Source: Variovorax sp. EL159 (lineage in GTDB: Bacteria > Pseudomonadota > Gammaproteobacteria > Burkholderiales > Burkholderiaceae_C). From it: a stretch of DNA of 64,000 nt. Numbering within the stretch: the first letter of the stretch is position 1; the number at the start of each line of letters is the position of its first letter. The stretch is taken from positions 310,001 to 374,000 of the forward strand of contig NZ_FMUJ01000004.1 in assembly GCF_900100965.1 (NCBI RefSeq). The letters run 5' to 3'. Of this stretch, positions 34,341-43,254 are shown piece after piece. The notes under the pieces were generated by a model. The model saw only the letters and a program-made list of their open reading frames with translations, was not told where the DNA came from and made no database searches. The translations under genes were made by a program, and so were the position numbers.

Positions 34341-35189
34341 TCAGGCGGCCGCGCGTTCGCGCAGCACCAGCGTCTGGGTGGCAAGGCCGATGGGGCCGCG
34401 CGCGTCGTACAGGTGCGACACGGTCAGGCCCGCGCCGTCGCCGTGTGCCTCGGTGGCCGAGCGCAGGCCGATCCACTCGCCCTCGGGCGCGCGGAACAGG
34501 TTCAGGCTCATGTCGGCGTTGGCGAACAGGAAGCGATCGGCCGGCAGCACCCAGCTCAGGCCGTTGCCGAAGTCGGCGGCGGCCGCCGCGCGCATGGCGG
34601 GCGAGTTGGGCGCGCCCTGCAACAGCGGCACCGCGAGGCGGAACCATGCGGCGCACGGGCCCGGCTGGCTGGTGTCGCCCTGCGCCACGCGCGATTCCAC
34701 GGCGTTCCGATAGAACGAAACGCCTTCGGGCAGGCCGGGGATGCGCACTTGCTCGCGGCAGTCCTGCGGCAACGGCAGCAACTGGCGCGGCGATGCGCCG
34801 GGAAAGTCGGCCGACAGATCGGCCGGCAATGCCAGCGGCTGCCGGTGCAGCAGCAGCGCATGCGCCCGCGCCACGACCACATCGCCCGCCAGCAGGTCGA
34901 TGCCCACGCGCACCGTGGCGCGCGACGACTGCACCTGCACGCGCGTGACCAGCGGCGCCACCGGCACCGGCTTGACGAGCTCGACCGTGAGCCGCGCGAG
35001 CAGCCAGTCCACCCCGGGCGCGGCACGTTCGGCCACATGGGCCAGCAGGCCGCAGGGCGCGCCGCCGTGCTGCGCGCGCGGGTCCCACGGGCCGCGCGAC
35101 AGTTCGCTGGGCTGCCAGGCGTCGCCTTGCCCCGTGTAGACGAAGGCGGCGATGCGCGAATCCTCGGGGGCGTGGTCGGTGTGGGTCAT
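34341..35189 (-). CDS. Acyl-CoA thioesterase-family protein (double hotdog)
   Basis: A 282-residue protein with two hotdog-like halves. The sequence PWDPRAQHGGAPCGLLAHVAE (about 35-55) has the HGG(P) motif found in TesB-like thioesterases, and MSLNLFRAPEGEWIGLRSATEA in the second half carries the partner strand. Thioesterases of this type hydrolyse acyl-CoA to the free acid. The start ATG is at 35189; the longer frame to 35804 belongs to antisense of the TetR gene. It leads the leftward operon; the TetR gene is divergent with only six bases between the two ATGs. Confidence 0.8.
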   Translation of the reverse strand: MTHTDHAPEDSRIAAFVYTGQGDAWQPSELSRGPWDPRAQHGGAPCGLLAHVAERAAPGVDWLLARLTVELVKPVPVAPLVTRVQVQSSRATVRVGIDLLAGDVVVARAHALLLHRQPLALPADLSADFPGASPRQLLPLPQDCREQVRIPGLPEGVSFYRNAVESRVAQGDTSQPGPCAAWFRLAVPLLQGAPNSPAMRAAAAADFGNGLSWVLPADRFLFANADMSLNLFRAPEGEWIGLRSATEAHGDGAGLTVSHLYDARGPIGLATQTLVLRERAAA

Positions 35190-35195
35190 TGCAGA

Positions 35196-35891
35196 ATGCC
35201 GTTCGATGGGTCCAAAAATTCTAGGAACAACCCGCCCGCAAGGTGTTCGGGTTCGGCGGTGGTGACGAGCACCCGCGCACCGGCCGCCTCCCCGAGGAGA
35301 AAGCCGCGCCAGTCCCGCGCGCGCCACACCTCGCAGGCGCTGCAGGAAGCCTTTGTTCGGCTTTTGGTCGAGAAGGGTTATGCGGCCATCACCATCCGCG
35401 AGATCGTGGCCGTGGCCGGCACGGGGCTCGGCAGCTTCTACGAATACTTCGCGAGCAAGGACGACCTGGCGCGCGTGTGCCTGCACCTGCGCTCCAAGGC
35501 GCTGCTGCTGGACATGCGCGCGGCCGTTGCCGCGCATGCCGGCCGGCCGCTGCGGGAGATCGTCGATGCGGTGATCGATGCGCAACTCGACGCGCACCGC
35601 GAGCAGCCGCTGGCCTGGGGCGCGCACTACCTGTTGGAGCGGCACCTTTCCAGTCCCGAGGCCTATCGCAAGATGTACGACCGTTTCGTGGCCGAGTGGG
35701 TGGGCGTGCTCGATGCCGCCGGAGACCTGGCGGCGGATTGCCCGAAGAAGGAAGCGGCCCGCGTGTGCCAGACCATCATCTACGGCCTGGTCGCGCACAC
35801 CCACATCGGCACGGGCGGACGGCCCGACCTGCAGGCGCTCTCACGCCAGTTGCGTGGCGCGCTGCATGGCTATCTGGACGGCGTGGCCTGA
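35196..35891 (+). CDS. TetR-family transcriptional regulator
   Basis: A TetR protein of about 231 residues. Residues 45-95 form the helix-turn-helix (AFVRLLVEKGYAAITIREI, then TGLGSFYEYFASKDDLARV); the C-terminal domain is a ligand-binding helical bundle. The exact start is uncertain: ATG at 35196 gives a long basic, Pro/Ser-rich lead, and GTG codons at 35259 and 35262 would give a more usual length. It is divergent from the thioesterase, so it probably represses the acyl-CoA operon. Confidence 0.88.
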   Translation: MPFDGSKNSRNNPPARCSGSAVVTSTRAPAASPRRKPRQSRARHTSQALQEAFVRLLVEKGYAAITIREIVAVAGTGLGSFYEYFASKDDLARVCLHLRSKALLLDMRAAVAAHAGRPLREIVDAVIDAQLDAHREQPLAWGAHYLLERHLSSPEAYRKMYDRFVAEWVGVLDAAGDLAADCPKKEAARVCQTIIYGLVAHTHIGTGGRPDLQALSRQLRGALHGYLDGVA

Positions 35892-35904
35892 TGAAGGGCC
35901 GGGA

Positions 35905-36090
35905 TCAGCGCGACTGGGTCTTGTAGCCGCTGACGCCGGCGTCGATGGTGCCGAACACCGTGACGCCGCTGCCCGTCGAGGCCGGCGAAGACGACGAGCT
36001 GGCGCTTGCGCCCGACGAGCCCGTGCTGGCACAACCCGAGACCAGCAGGCCCATTGCGATGGCGAAAAAAGCTGCAATGAATGGCTTCAC
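35905..36090 (-). CDS. Small lipoprotein with porin-like C-terminal motif
   Basis: A 61-residue protein starting with GTG at 36090 (VKPFIAAFFAIAMGLL). The lipobox LVSGC places the lipidated Cys at residue 20, followed by a Ser/Gly/Ala-rich linker. It then reads VTVFGTIDAGVSGY, which closely resembles the first strand of Gram-negative porins (VTLFGxVDAGV). Either a tiny lipoprotein conserved in Burkholderiales or the relic of a porin-derived gene. It is convergent with the TetR gene, 13 bases from its stop. Confidence 0.6.
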   Translation of the reverse strand: MKPFIAAFFAIAMGLLVSGCASTGSSGASASSSSSPASTGSGVTVFGTIDAGVSGYKTQSR

Positions 36091-36212
36091 GGAAAACTCC
36101 AGGGGAATGGTGGGACTGCGGCCACTATAGGCCGCCGCTCTTTTCCGCCCTGTAACAACATGCCCGCCGGCAGCAGGGTTGTTGTGCAACCCGGCTGCCG
36201 GCGGCGCACTGG

Positions 36213-37085
36213 TCAGCGCGGGTCGGTGGCCAGCAGCATTGCGACCATCGACTGCAGATGTTCCTGCAGCCGCGCGGCACCGGCTTCATTCAGCGCCAGC
36301 GTGGCCTCGTCCATGTAGAGCTTGCGGTTGATCTCGACCTGGATGCTGTGCCGGTTCTCTGCCGGCTTGCCATGCCGGCGCACCAGCTCCACGCCCTTGT
36401 ACGGGTGGTTGTAGTCCACGCTGTAGCCGAAGGCGCGCAGGTGCTCGCAGATCTTCTGCGACAGCGCCGGGTCGGCCGTGCTGCCGTCGCGGTCGCCGAT
36501 CACGAAGTCGGCATGCGCCAGCCCCGGGAAGTCGGTGGCGTGGCTGCCCGCGATGGCCGGCATCGAGTGGCAGTTGATGTGGATGCTGTAGCCGTGCCGC
36601 GCATGCGCGTCGTCGATGGCCTGCGCCACCGCCGCGTGGTACGGCTGCCAGCACAGGTCGATGCGCTGGCGCACTTCGTCCACCGTGAGCGGCCGGTCGT
36701 AGATCGGCAGGCCCTCGTCGGTGAGCTTCCAGATCAGGCCCTTGCCCAGGCGCACCTTCGAGAGCACGCGCGGGTCGCTCGACACCGGGCCGGCCCATGG
36801 GCCGTCGAGCATGGTGGTGTCGATCTCGCTCATGTCGCGGTTGGCGTCGAGGTAGCTGCGCGGAAAGTGCGCCTCGACCCAGGCCGCGCCCATGGCGGGC
36901 GCGAAGGCGTAGAGCTTCTCGACGTGCGTGTCCTCGGCCCGGCGCAGCGTGGCGAGGTCACACACCGGCTGGAAGTCCTCGGGGTAGACCGTGCCGCTGT
37001 GCGGCGAGTCCAGCACCAGCGGCGTATGCCCGGCGACGCTCGTCACCTGGGCGCGGGTTTGAATCAGTTTCAGGACTGGATGCAT
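36213..37085 (-). CDS. N-formylglutamate amidohydrolase-family protein
   Basis: A 290-residue FGase-family hydrolase. The start region VLDSPHSGTVYP (about 24-35) and IHINCHSMPAIAG (about 170) with metal-binding His residues, plus RSYLDANRDMSEID, are family hallmarks. The enzyme hydrolyses N-formyl-L-glutamate in histidine breakdown, but stand-alone relatives act on other formamides or acyl-amino acids, and no hut genes are nearby. It sits 13 bases after a Bug receptor, so the two probably form a transport and hydrolysis unit. Confidence 0.87.
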   Translation of the reverse strand: MHPVLKLIQTRAQVTSVAGHTPLVLDSPHSGTVYPEDFQPVCDLATLRRAEDTHVEKLYAFAPAMGAAWVEAHFPRSYLDANRDMSEIDTTMLDGPWAGPVSSDPRVLSKVRLGKGLIWKLTDEGLPIYDRPLTVDEVRQRIDLCWQPYHAAVAQAIDDAHARHGYSIHINCHSMPAIAGSHATDFPGLAHADFVIGDRDGSTADPALSQKICEHLRAFGYSVDYNHPYKGVELVRRHGKPAENRHSIQVEINRKLYMDEATLALNEAGAARLQEHLQSMVAMLLATDPR

Positions 37086-37098
37086 AGGCAGGTGTCGT

Positions 37099-38061
37099 TC
37101 AGTCCAATCGGATGCGCGCGAAAGCGGCCACCTTCTTCATCTTCTCGATCTCGTTCGCGATCTGCTTCGTGAACTCGGCCGGCGTGGTGCCCGAGGCGTA
37201 CAGCCCCTGCAGCGCCAGGCGCTCGCGCACCGAGCTGTCTTTCAGCGCGGTGGCCACGGCCTGCTGCATACGCAGCGCGATCTCGGGCGAGGTGCCGGCG
37301 GGCGCGACCATGCCGAACCACGACGGATCGTTGTTGGCCGCGTAGCCCAGCTCGCCGTAGGTCGGCACGTCGGGCAGCACGTCGAGCCGGCCGTGCCAGG
37401 ACACGGCCATCGCCTTCAGCTTGCCCGACTTCACGTGCGGCAGCGACGACGCGACCTGGTCGAAGTACACCGGCACCTGGCCTGCGAGCACGTCGTTGAT
37501 GGCTGGGCCCGCACCGCGGTAGGGGATGTGCACCATCGAGGTTCCGGTGCTGCTCTTGAACAGCTCGCCCCACATGTGGCCGATGGTGCCGTTGCCCGGC
37601 GAGGCGTACGACACCTTGCCCGGGTTGGCCTTCAGGTACTTCACCAGCTCGGCGAAGTTGGCGACCGGCAGCACGGCCGGGTTGATGACGACGACGCCCG
37701 GCGCCTTCACCAGCTCGCTCACCGCGACGAAGCCCTTGATCGGGTCGTAGGGCAGCTTGGCGTACACGGCCGGGTTGACGCCGTGCGTGGACAGCGTGGC
37801 CACCCCGAAGGTCAGGCCGTCCGGCGTGGCGCGGGCCAGCTCGGCCATGCCGATGGAGCCGCCGGCACCGGCGCGGTTGTCGATCACCACGGGCTGCTGG
37901 AGGATCTTGCCCAGGGGCTCGGAGAGCACGCGGGCGGTGATGTCGGTGGCGCCGCCGGGCGGGAAGGGCACGACCAGGCGGATCGGCTTGCCTTGGGCAA
38001 AAGATATTCCTGGCGCGATGGAAACGGCGGCCAGCGAGGAAATGAAATGACGACGTTGCAT
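37099..38061 (-). CDS. Bug-type (TTT family) periplasmic solute receptor
   Basis: A 320-residue Bug protein with signal peptide (MQRRHFISSLAAVSIAPGISFAQG). The mature part starts [18 protein letters not shown], and the conserved IDNRAGAGGSIGMAELARA follows. The ligand is unknown; these receptors usually bind carboxylic acids or amino acids. It leads a two-gene operon with the formylglutamate amidohydrolase and is divergent from the LysR gene at 38172, the common Burkholderiales arrangement in which LysR controls the receptor and enzyme. Confidence 0.9.
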   Translation of the reverse strand: MQRRHFISSLAAVSIAPGISFAQGKPIRLVVPFPPGGATDITARVLSEPLGKILQQPVVIDNRAGAGGSIGMAELARATPDGLTFGVATLSTHGVNPAVYAKLPYDPIKGFVAVSELVKAPGVVVINPAVLPVANFAELVKYLKANPGKVSYASPGNGTIGHMWGELFKSSTGTSMVHIPYRGAGPAINDVLAGQVPVYFDQVASSLPHVKSGKLKAMAVSWHGRLDVLPDVPTYGELGYAANNDPSWFGMVAPAGTSPEIALRMQQAVATALKDSSVRERLALQGLYASGTTPAEFTKQIANEIEKMKKVAAFARIRLD

Positions 38062-38171
38062 GGGATTCTTCCAATGAAGCAGGGAGCGATGGAGCGATTT
38101 GCTGCATCACTTGAAGCAAAGGATATACCCGCTAACATTCTGATTTGGAATGTTTTAATGGGCATCCCGCC

Positions 38172-39098
38172 ATGTCGCTGCGTCGTCTCAATCCGCCCCT
38201 GAACCTGCTGCGTGCCTTCTCGACGGTGGTGCGCTTCGGCGGCGTGTCGCGCGCGGCCGAGGCGCTGCACCTCACGCAGGGCGCCGTCAGCAAGCAGGTG
38301 CAGGAGCTCGAGCGCTGGATCGGCGCGCCGCTGTTCGAGCGCAGCCGCAAGCGGCTGACCCTCACTCCCGCGGGCGAGCGCTACGAGAAAGCCGTGCGCG
38401 CCCTGCTCGCACAGCTGGAGGCGGCCACGCTGGAACTCATCACCAGCGGCGACGGCGGCGGCGCGCTGCACCTGTCCGCCCTGCCCACCTTCGGCGCCAA
38501 GTGGCTGATTCCGCGGCTGCCCGACTTCCAGCGCCGCCATCCGCAGATCACGCTGCATTTCGTGCCCTTCGTGCATGGCTACGACTTCGAGCGGCCCGAG
38601 CTCGACTGCGCCATCCTGTTCGGCGACGGCCACTGGCCCGGCGCCCGCTCGCACTACCTCGCGGGGCAGGACGTGGCGCTGATCGCGCCGCGTGCGACGC
38701 AGGCCGAAGTCGTCATCCAGTCGCCGCAAGACGTGGCGCGCTGCACGCTGCTGCGCCACGTGAGCGTGCCGCAGTCGTGGGTGCAATGGCGCGAGACCCA
38801 TGGCGTGCGTGGGCTCGATCCGCTGGCCGGCCCGCAGTTCGACCAGTTCCAGACCATGATCCGCGCGGTGATGGTCGGCATGGGCGTGGCGCTGGTGCCG
38901 CGCTGCCTGGTACAGGACGAAATTGCCTCGGGGCTGGTGGACGAGCCCTTGCCCAACGGCGGCTACCGGGGCAACGAGGGCTACTGGTTCTGCTACCCCG
39001 AAGGGCGCGGCCAGCTCGCCACGCTCGATCACTTCCGCAACTGGCTGCTGGCCGAAGTCGATCGCAGCGGGGAGGCTGCGGCGCCGGTTTTGCCCTGA
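38172..39098 (+). CDS. LysR-family regulator (GcvA-like)
   Basis: A 308-residue LysR protein. The helix-turn-helix includes GVSRAAEALHLTQGAVSKQVQELE and the beginning MSLRRLNPPLNLLRAFSTV, typical of the GcvA branch. It is divergent from the Bug receptor at 38061 with 110 bases between starts, and convergent with the second Bug gene. The in-frame TTG at 38145 is less likely than ATG 38172. Confidence 0.88.
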   Translation: MSLRRLNPPLNLLRAFSTVVRFGGVSRAAEALHLTQGAVSKQVQELERWIGAPLFERSRKRLTLTPAGERYEKAVRALLAQLEAATLELITSGDGGGALHLSALPTFGAKWLIPRLPDFQRRHPQITLHFVPFVHGYDFERPELDCAILFGDGHWPGARSHYLAGQDVALIAPRATQAEVVIQSPQDVARCTLLRHVSVPQSWVQWRETHGVRGLDPLAGPQFDQFQTMIRAVMVGMGVALVPRCLVQDEIASGLVDEPLPNGGYRGNEGYWFCYPEGRGQLATLDHFRNWLLAEVDRSGEAAAPVLP

Positions 39099-39117
39099 CC
39101 GGCGCGCTTATTCGCGC

Positions 39118-40098
39118 TTATTCGGGCTTGGCGCCCGAAGCCTTCACCGCCGCACCCCAGAGCCCGATCTCGCTCGCCACGAAGCGGTCGAACTCGGGCC
39201 CGCTCGTGGGCGTCGGCTCGGAGCCCCGCTCGCGGATGAAGCGCGCCATCTGCTCGCTCTTCAATATGTCGGTCACCTCGTGGTTCAGCCGCGCCACGAT
39301 CTCGGGCGGCGTGCCGCGCGGCGCCATCAGGCCGAGCCAGCCCACGGCTTCGAAGTTCTTCGTGCCGGCCACGCCGGACTCGCGCACCGTGGGCACATCG
39401 GGCAACTGCGACGAGCGCGTGGCCGAGGTCACCGCGAGCGGAATCGCCTTGCCCGACTTGATGTGCGGCAGCGCGGCCGTCACCGAATCGACCATCAGCG
39501 GGATCTGGTTGCCCAGAAAGTCCGACTGCGCCGGCCCGCTGCCCCGGTACGGAATGTGCGTGATGAACACATGCGCCGCCGACTTGTACATCTCGCCCGA
39601 CAGGTGCTGCGTGCCGCCGATGCCGGCGCTCGCGTAGCTCAACCGGCCGGGCTCGGCCTTGGCGCGCGCCGTGAGGTCGGCCAGCGTGCGGATGCCGCTT
39701 TCGGGCGTGGCCAGGAACACCAGCGGCACCTTCGCGATCAGCGAGATGCCCACGAGGTCCTTGCGCGGATCGAAGCCCGGCTTGGCATACAGCGTCTGGT
39801 TCACCGCCATCGCGCTGCCGGCCACCACCAGCGTGTAGCCGTCGGGCGGCGCGCGCACCACGAACTCGGTGCCGATGTTGCTGCCCGCGCCGGCCTTGTT
39901 GTCGATGATCACGGGCTGGCCCAGCCGCTTGCCGAGCTGTTCGGCGAGCGCACGGGCAAAGATGTCGGTGGCCTGTCCGGGCGGGAAAGGCACGACCAGC
40001 TTGACGGGCTTGTCAGGCCACGCGGCGGCTTGGGCCAGGCCCGCACCGCCCAGCAGCATGGCTGCGGCCAGCGCGGCGGCGAGGTGTCGGCGCTGCAT
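39118..40098 (-). CDS. Bug-type (TTT family) periplasmic solute receptor
   Basis: A 326-residue Bug protein with a signal peptide ([27 protein letters not shown]). The mature N-terminus reads [18 protein letters not shown], and the [18 protein letters not shown] segment is the family signature. It lies six bases after the topB stop and is convergent with a LysR gene. No membrane partners of a TTT system are present. The ligand is unknown. Confidence 0.9.
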   Translation of the reverse strand: MQRRHLAAALAAAMLLGGAGLAQAAAWPDKPVKLVVPFPPGQATDIFARALAEQLGKRLGQPVIIDNKAGAGSNIGTEFVVRAPPDGYTLVVAGSAMAVNQTLYAKPGFDPRKDLVGISLIAKVPLVFLATPESGIRTLADLTARAKAEPGRLSYASAGIGGTQHLSGEMYKSAAHVFITHIPYRGSGPAQSDFLGNQIPLMVDSVTAALPHIKSGKAIPLAVTSATRSSQLPDVPTVRESGVAGTKNFEAVGWLGLMAPRGTPPEIVARLNHEVTDILKSEQMARFIRERGSEPTPTSGPEFDRFVASEIGLWGAAVKASGAKPE

Positions 40099-40104
40099 GC
40101 CGCG

Positions 40105-43077
40105 TCAGGCCGCGTCGGGCGCCGAGAGGTGCTTGCCCACGATGCCCGCGAGTTCGAACATCGTCACCTGGTCCTTGCCGAACACGGGCTTCAGCTTCGC
40201 GTCGGCATTGATCGCACGCTTGTTGGCCGCGTCCTGCAGGCCATTGGCCTTGATGTAGTCCCACAGCTTCTTGATGACCTCGGTGCGTGCCACCGGTTCG
40301 GCGCCGATCACCGCCGCCAGCGAGTCGCTGGGCTTGAGGCCCGCGCCCGGCTTGCGTGGCGTGGCCGCCTTCTTCGCGGCCGGTGCCTTCTTGGCGGCGG
40401 GCGTCTTCTTGGCCGCCACCTTCTTGGCTGCAGCCGTCTTGCCCGCGGGTGCGGCCTTGCCGAAGGTCGTCTTGCGCGGCGGGAACTTGCTGCCGCCTTC
40501 GCGCGGCGCGAACTCGAAGGTCACCTTGCCCTCTTCGGCGTTCCAGGTCAGGAAGGCCTTGAAGGCGCGGCGCGTGCGCATGCTCACGAACTTGTCGAGC
40601 AGGTCAGTCTTGCCAGTGGCGAGCAGCTTTTCCATCTGCGCGCGCTCCACCGGCTGCTGCAGGATGATCTTGCCGGTCTTGAAGGTGCAGCTGGGCGTCG
40701 GCTGCGCGTTGGTCGGCACGGATTTTTCGCAGACGTAGTTGCTGCCGTGGTCGAACACCGGCGCGCCGCACACCGGGCACGGGCCCACGGTGTCCTGCTC
40801 GCTGAAGTCGACGATCTCGCCGCTCTCGGCGTTCTTGTCGTCGCCGAAGTCGAACTCCAGCTTCCAGTTCCTGGCTTCCTCGTCGTACTTGATGACGATC
40901 TCGGACGTGAAGGGCCAGCCCGCCTTGGAGCGGAAACCGTCCAGCGGGCCGATGTGCTTGTCGCGCAGCAGCGCCTCGGCCTCGGCCACCTCGAAGGTGC
41001 GCCCGGCCGGCGACTTGCCGAACGAGAAACCGCAGGCGTCTTCGCCGGTGCCGCTCTTGCCGGTGCAGGCGTAGCGGCGGTAGTTTTCCTTCACCACGCC
41101 GCCGCAGTTGGGGCACGGCGTCTCGAGCGTGGCGTAGTCGCCCGGCACGGTGTCGCGGTCGTATTCCTTGGCCTTCTTGACGATGTGCTCGGTCATCGCC
41201 GCGATCTCGCGCATGAAGGCGTCGCGGCTGAGCGCGCCCTTCTCCATCTGCGCGAGCTTGTATTCCCACTCGCCGGTCAGCTCGGCCTTCGACAGTTCTT
41301 CCACGCCCAGGCCGCGCAGCAGCGTCATGAGCTGGAAGGCCTTGGCCGTCGGGATCAGCTCGCGGCCTTCGCGCAGCATGTACTTCTCGGCGATCAGCCC
41401 TTCGATGGTGGCGGCGCGCGTGGCTGGCGTGCCCAGGCCCTTCTCCTGCATGGCCTCGCGCAGCTCGTCGTCGTCGATGGTCTTGCCGGCGCCTTCCATC
41501 GCGCCGAGCAGCGTCGCTTCGGAGTAGCGTGCCGGCGGGCGCGTCTTCAGGCCCTTGATGTCGGCCGACTCGGTGCGCACGATCTCGCCCGGCTTCACCG
41601 GCACGAGGCGCTTGCCGTCCTTGTCGTCTTCCTTCTCGTCGTCTTGCGCTTCCTTGCCGTAGATGGCGAGCCAGCCCGGCTTGACCAGCACCTTGCCGTC
41701 GGTGCGGAACGGGTACTTCTTGCCGTTCTGCTCGACCGTGCTGATGCGGGTGGTGACCTGGTGCTCGGCGCTCGGGAAGAACACCGACAGGAAGCGCCGC
41801 ACCACGAAGTCATAGAGCTTCTGCTCGGCTTCGCTCAGGCCGCTCGGCGCCTGCAGCGTCGGGATGATCGCAAAGTGATCCGACACCTTGGCGTTGTCGA
41901 AGATGCGCTTGTTGGGCTTCACATAGTTGCCGTCGACCGCCTGCTGGGCGAACGGCGCCAGGTGCTTCATGCCGCTCTCGGCGAGCATGCCCATGGTCTG
42001 CTTGACGACCGGCAGGTAGTCTTCCGGCAGCGCACGCGAATCGGTACGCGGGTAGGTCAGCGCCTTGTGGCGTTCGTACAGGCTCTGCGCCAGCGCAAGC
42101 GTGGTCTTGGCGCTGAAGCCGAAGCGGCCGTTGGCCTCGCGCTGCAGCGAGGTCAGGTCGAACAGCGCGGGCGATGCTTGCGTGGTCGGCTTGCTTTCTT
42201 CGGTGACGGTGGCGGGCTTGCCGCGCGCGGCATTGGCAATGGCCAGCGCCTCCTGCTCGTCCCAGACGCGGTCGGCGCGCTGCTCGGCATCGGGCTCGCC
42301 GTTGGCCAGCAGCGGCGCGTTGGCTTTCTTCCAGTCGGGGTTGAACCACTTGCCGGGGTATTCGCCGGCCTCGGCCGCGAAGTTGCCGTGGATTTCCCAG
42401 TAGTTGCGCGAGACGAACTTGCGGATCTGCTCCTCGCGCTCGACCACCACCGACAGCGTGGGCGTCTGCACGCGGCCCACGGTCGTGAGGAAGAAGCCGC
42501 CGTCGCGCGAATTGAAAGCCGTCATGGCGCGCGTGCCGTTGATGCCTACCAGCCAGTCGGCCTCGGAGCGCGAACGCGCGGCGTCGGCCAGGCCCTGCAT
42601 CTGCTTTTCGGTGCGCAGCGCATCGAAGCCGTCGCGGATGGCCTGCGGCGTCATCGACTGCAGCCAGAGGCGCTTGACCGGCTTGCCCAGCGGGTGCTTG
42701 CCGCCGGCGTATTGCTCGATCAGGCGAAAGATCAGCTCACCCTCGCGGCCCGCGTCGCAGGCGTTGATGAGTTGCGTCACGTCCTTGCGCTTGGCCTGCT
42801 TGACCACCGCGTTCAGGCGCGTCTTGGTCTTGTCGACCGGCTTCAGGTCGAAGTGCGGCGGGATCACGGGCAGGTTGGCAAAGCTCCACTTGCCCCGCTT
42901 GACGTCGAACTCCTCGGGCGCCTGGATCTCGACCAGGTGACCGACAGCGCTGGTCACGACATAGCTGTCGTTCTCGAAATGCTCGTCATGTTTGTCGAAT
43001 TTGCCGGCCACCGGCGTGAGTGCACGGACGATGTCCTGTGCCACCGACGGCTTTTCTGCGATTACCAACGTCTTCAT
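40105..43077 (-). CDS. topB: DNA topoisomerase III with C-terminal SWIB domain
   Basis: A 990-residue type IA topoisomerase. The TOPRIM domain has EKPS (8-11) and DAGREGEL (108-115), and the catalytic Tyr342 sits in ALTYPRTDSR. Zinc-finger-like segments appear near 665-695 (CPNCGG) and 775-800 (CPVCGAPVF). After about 865 comes a Lys/Ala-rich linker (KTPAAKKAPAAKKAATPRK), then a SWIB/MDM2-type domain in the last 80 residues (about 911-986, SDSLAAVIG, RTEVIKKLWDYIKANG). The core decatenates and relaxes DNA; the SWIB end is an added module. Start ATG 43077; TTG at 43083 is rejected. Confidence 0.93.
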   Translation of the reverse strand: MKTLVIAEKPSVAQDIVRALTPVAGKFDKHDEHFENDSYVVTSAVGHLVEIQAPEEFDVKRGKWSFANLPVIPPHFDLKPVDKTKTRLNAVVKQAKRKDVTQLINACDAGREGELIFRLIEQYAGGKHPLGKPVKRLWLQSMTPQAIRDGFDALRTEKQMQGLADAARSRSEADWLVGINGTRAMTAFNSRDGGFFLTTVGRVQTPTLSVVVEREEQIRKFVSRNYWEIHGNFAAEAGEYPGKWFNPDWKKANAPLLANGEPDAEQRADRVWDEQEALAIANAARGKPATVTEESKPTTQASPALFDLTSLQREANGRFGFSAKTTLALAQSLYERHKALTYPRTDSRALPEDYLPVVKQTMGMLAESGMKHLAPFAQQAVDGNYVKPNKRIFDNAKVSDHFAIIPTLQAPSGLSEAEQKLYDFVVRRFLSVFFPSAEHQVTTRISTVEQNGKKYPFRTDGKVLVKPGWLAIYGKEAQDDEKEDDKDGKRLVPVKPGEIVRTESADIKGLKTRPPARYSEATLLGAMEGAGKTIDDDELREAMQEKGLGTPATRAATIEGLIAEKYMLREGRELIPTAKAFQLMTLLRGLGVEELSKAELTGEWEYKLAQMEKGALSRDAFMREIAAMTEHIVKKAKEYDRDTVPGDYATLETPCPNCGGVVKENYRRYACTGKSGTGEDACGFSFGKSPAGRTFEVAEAEALLRDKHIGPLDGFRSKAGWPFTSEIVIKYDEEARNWKLEFDFGDDKNAESGEIVDFSEQDTVGPCPVCGAPVFDHGSNYVCEKSVPTNAQPTPSCTFKTGKIILQQPVERAQMEKLLATGKTDLLDKFVSMRTRRAFKAFLTWNAEEGKVTFEFAPREGGSKFPPRKTTFGKAAPAGKTAAAKKVAAKKTPAAKKAPAAKKAATPRKPGAGLKPSDSLAAVIGAEPVARTEVIKKLWDYIKANGLQDAANKRAINADAKLKPVFGKDQVTMFELAGIVGKHLSAPDAA

Positions 43078-43198
43078 CAACAATTCCTAAAAAAGTTCTG
43101 GCCGGCGCCGGGCCGCCTCAAACGGCCTGCGGCCCCCTCGGGGGCAGCGACGACACGCCGTGCGAGAGCGTGGGGGCCACATACAATCTGCGGCTTCC

Positions 43199-43233
43199 CG
43201 CGTGCGCACGCGCACACGCGCATGTGTGCATAT
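43199..43233. other. 35-base alternating pyrimidine-purine tract (Z-DNA prone)
   Basis: From 43199 to 43233 every base alternates pyrimidine and purine (CGCGTGCGCACGCGCACA and so on, ending in CATAT). Such tracts adopt left-handed Z-DNA under negative supercoiling. It lies in the 177-base divergent region between topB and the SET gene, in the SET promoter side, 22 bases before its ATG at 43255. Confidence 0.8.
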
Positions 43234-43254
43234 TCAAACTAACAGACTTCGGCG

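Noticed and set aside
33348-35195. Upstream extension of the TetR frame
   Set aside because: It is antisense of the dehydrogenase and thioesterase genes; TetR motif starts only after 35196.
38923-43242. 1439-residue open frame on the plus strand through topB
   Set aside because: It runs antisense to topB, has low-complexity Arg/His/Leu composition and no motif; it is a by-product of high GC.
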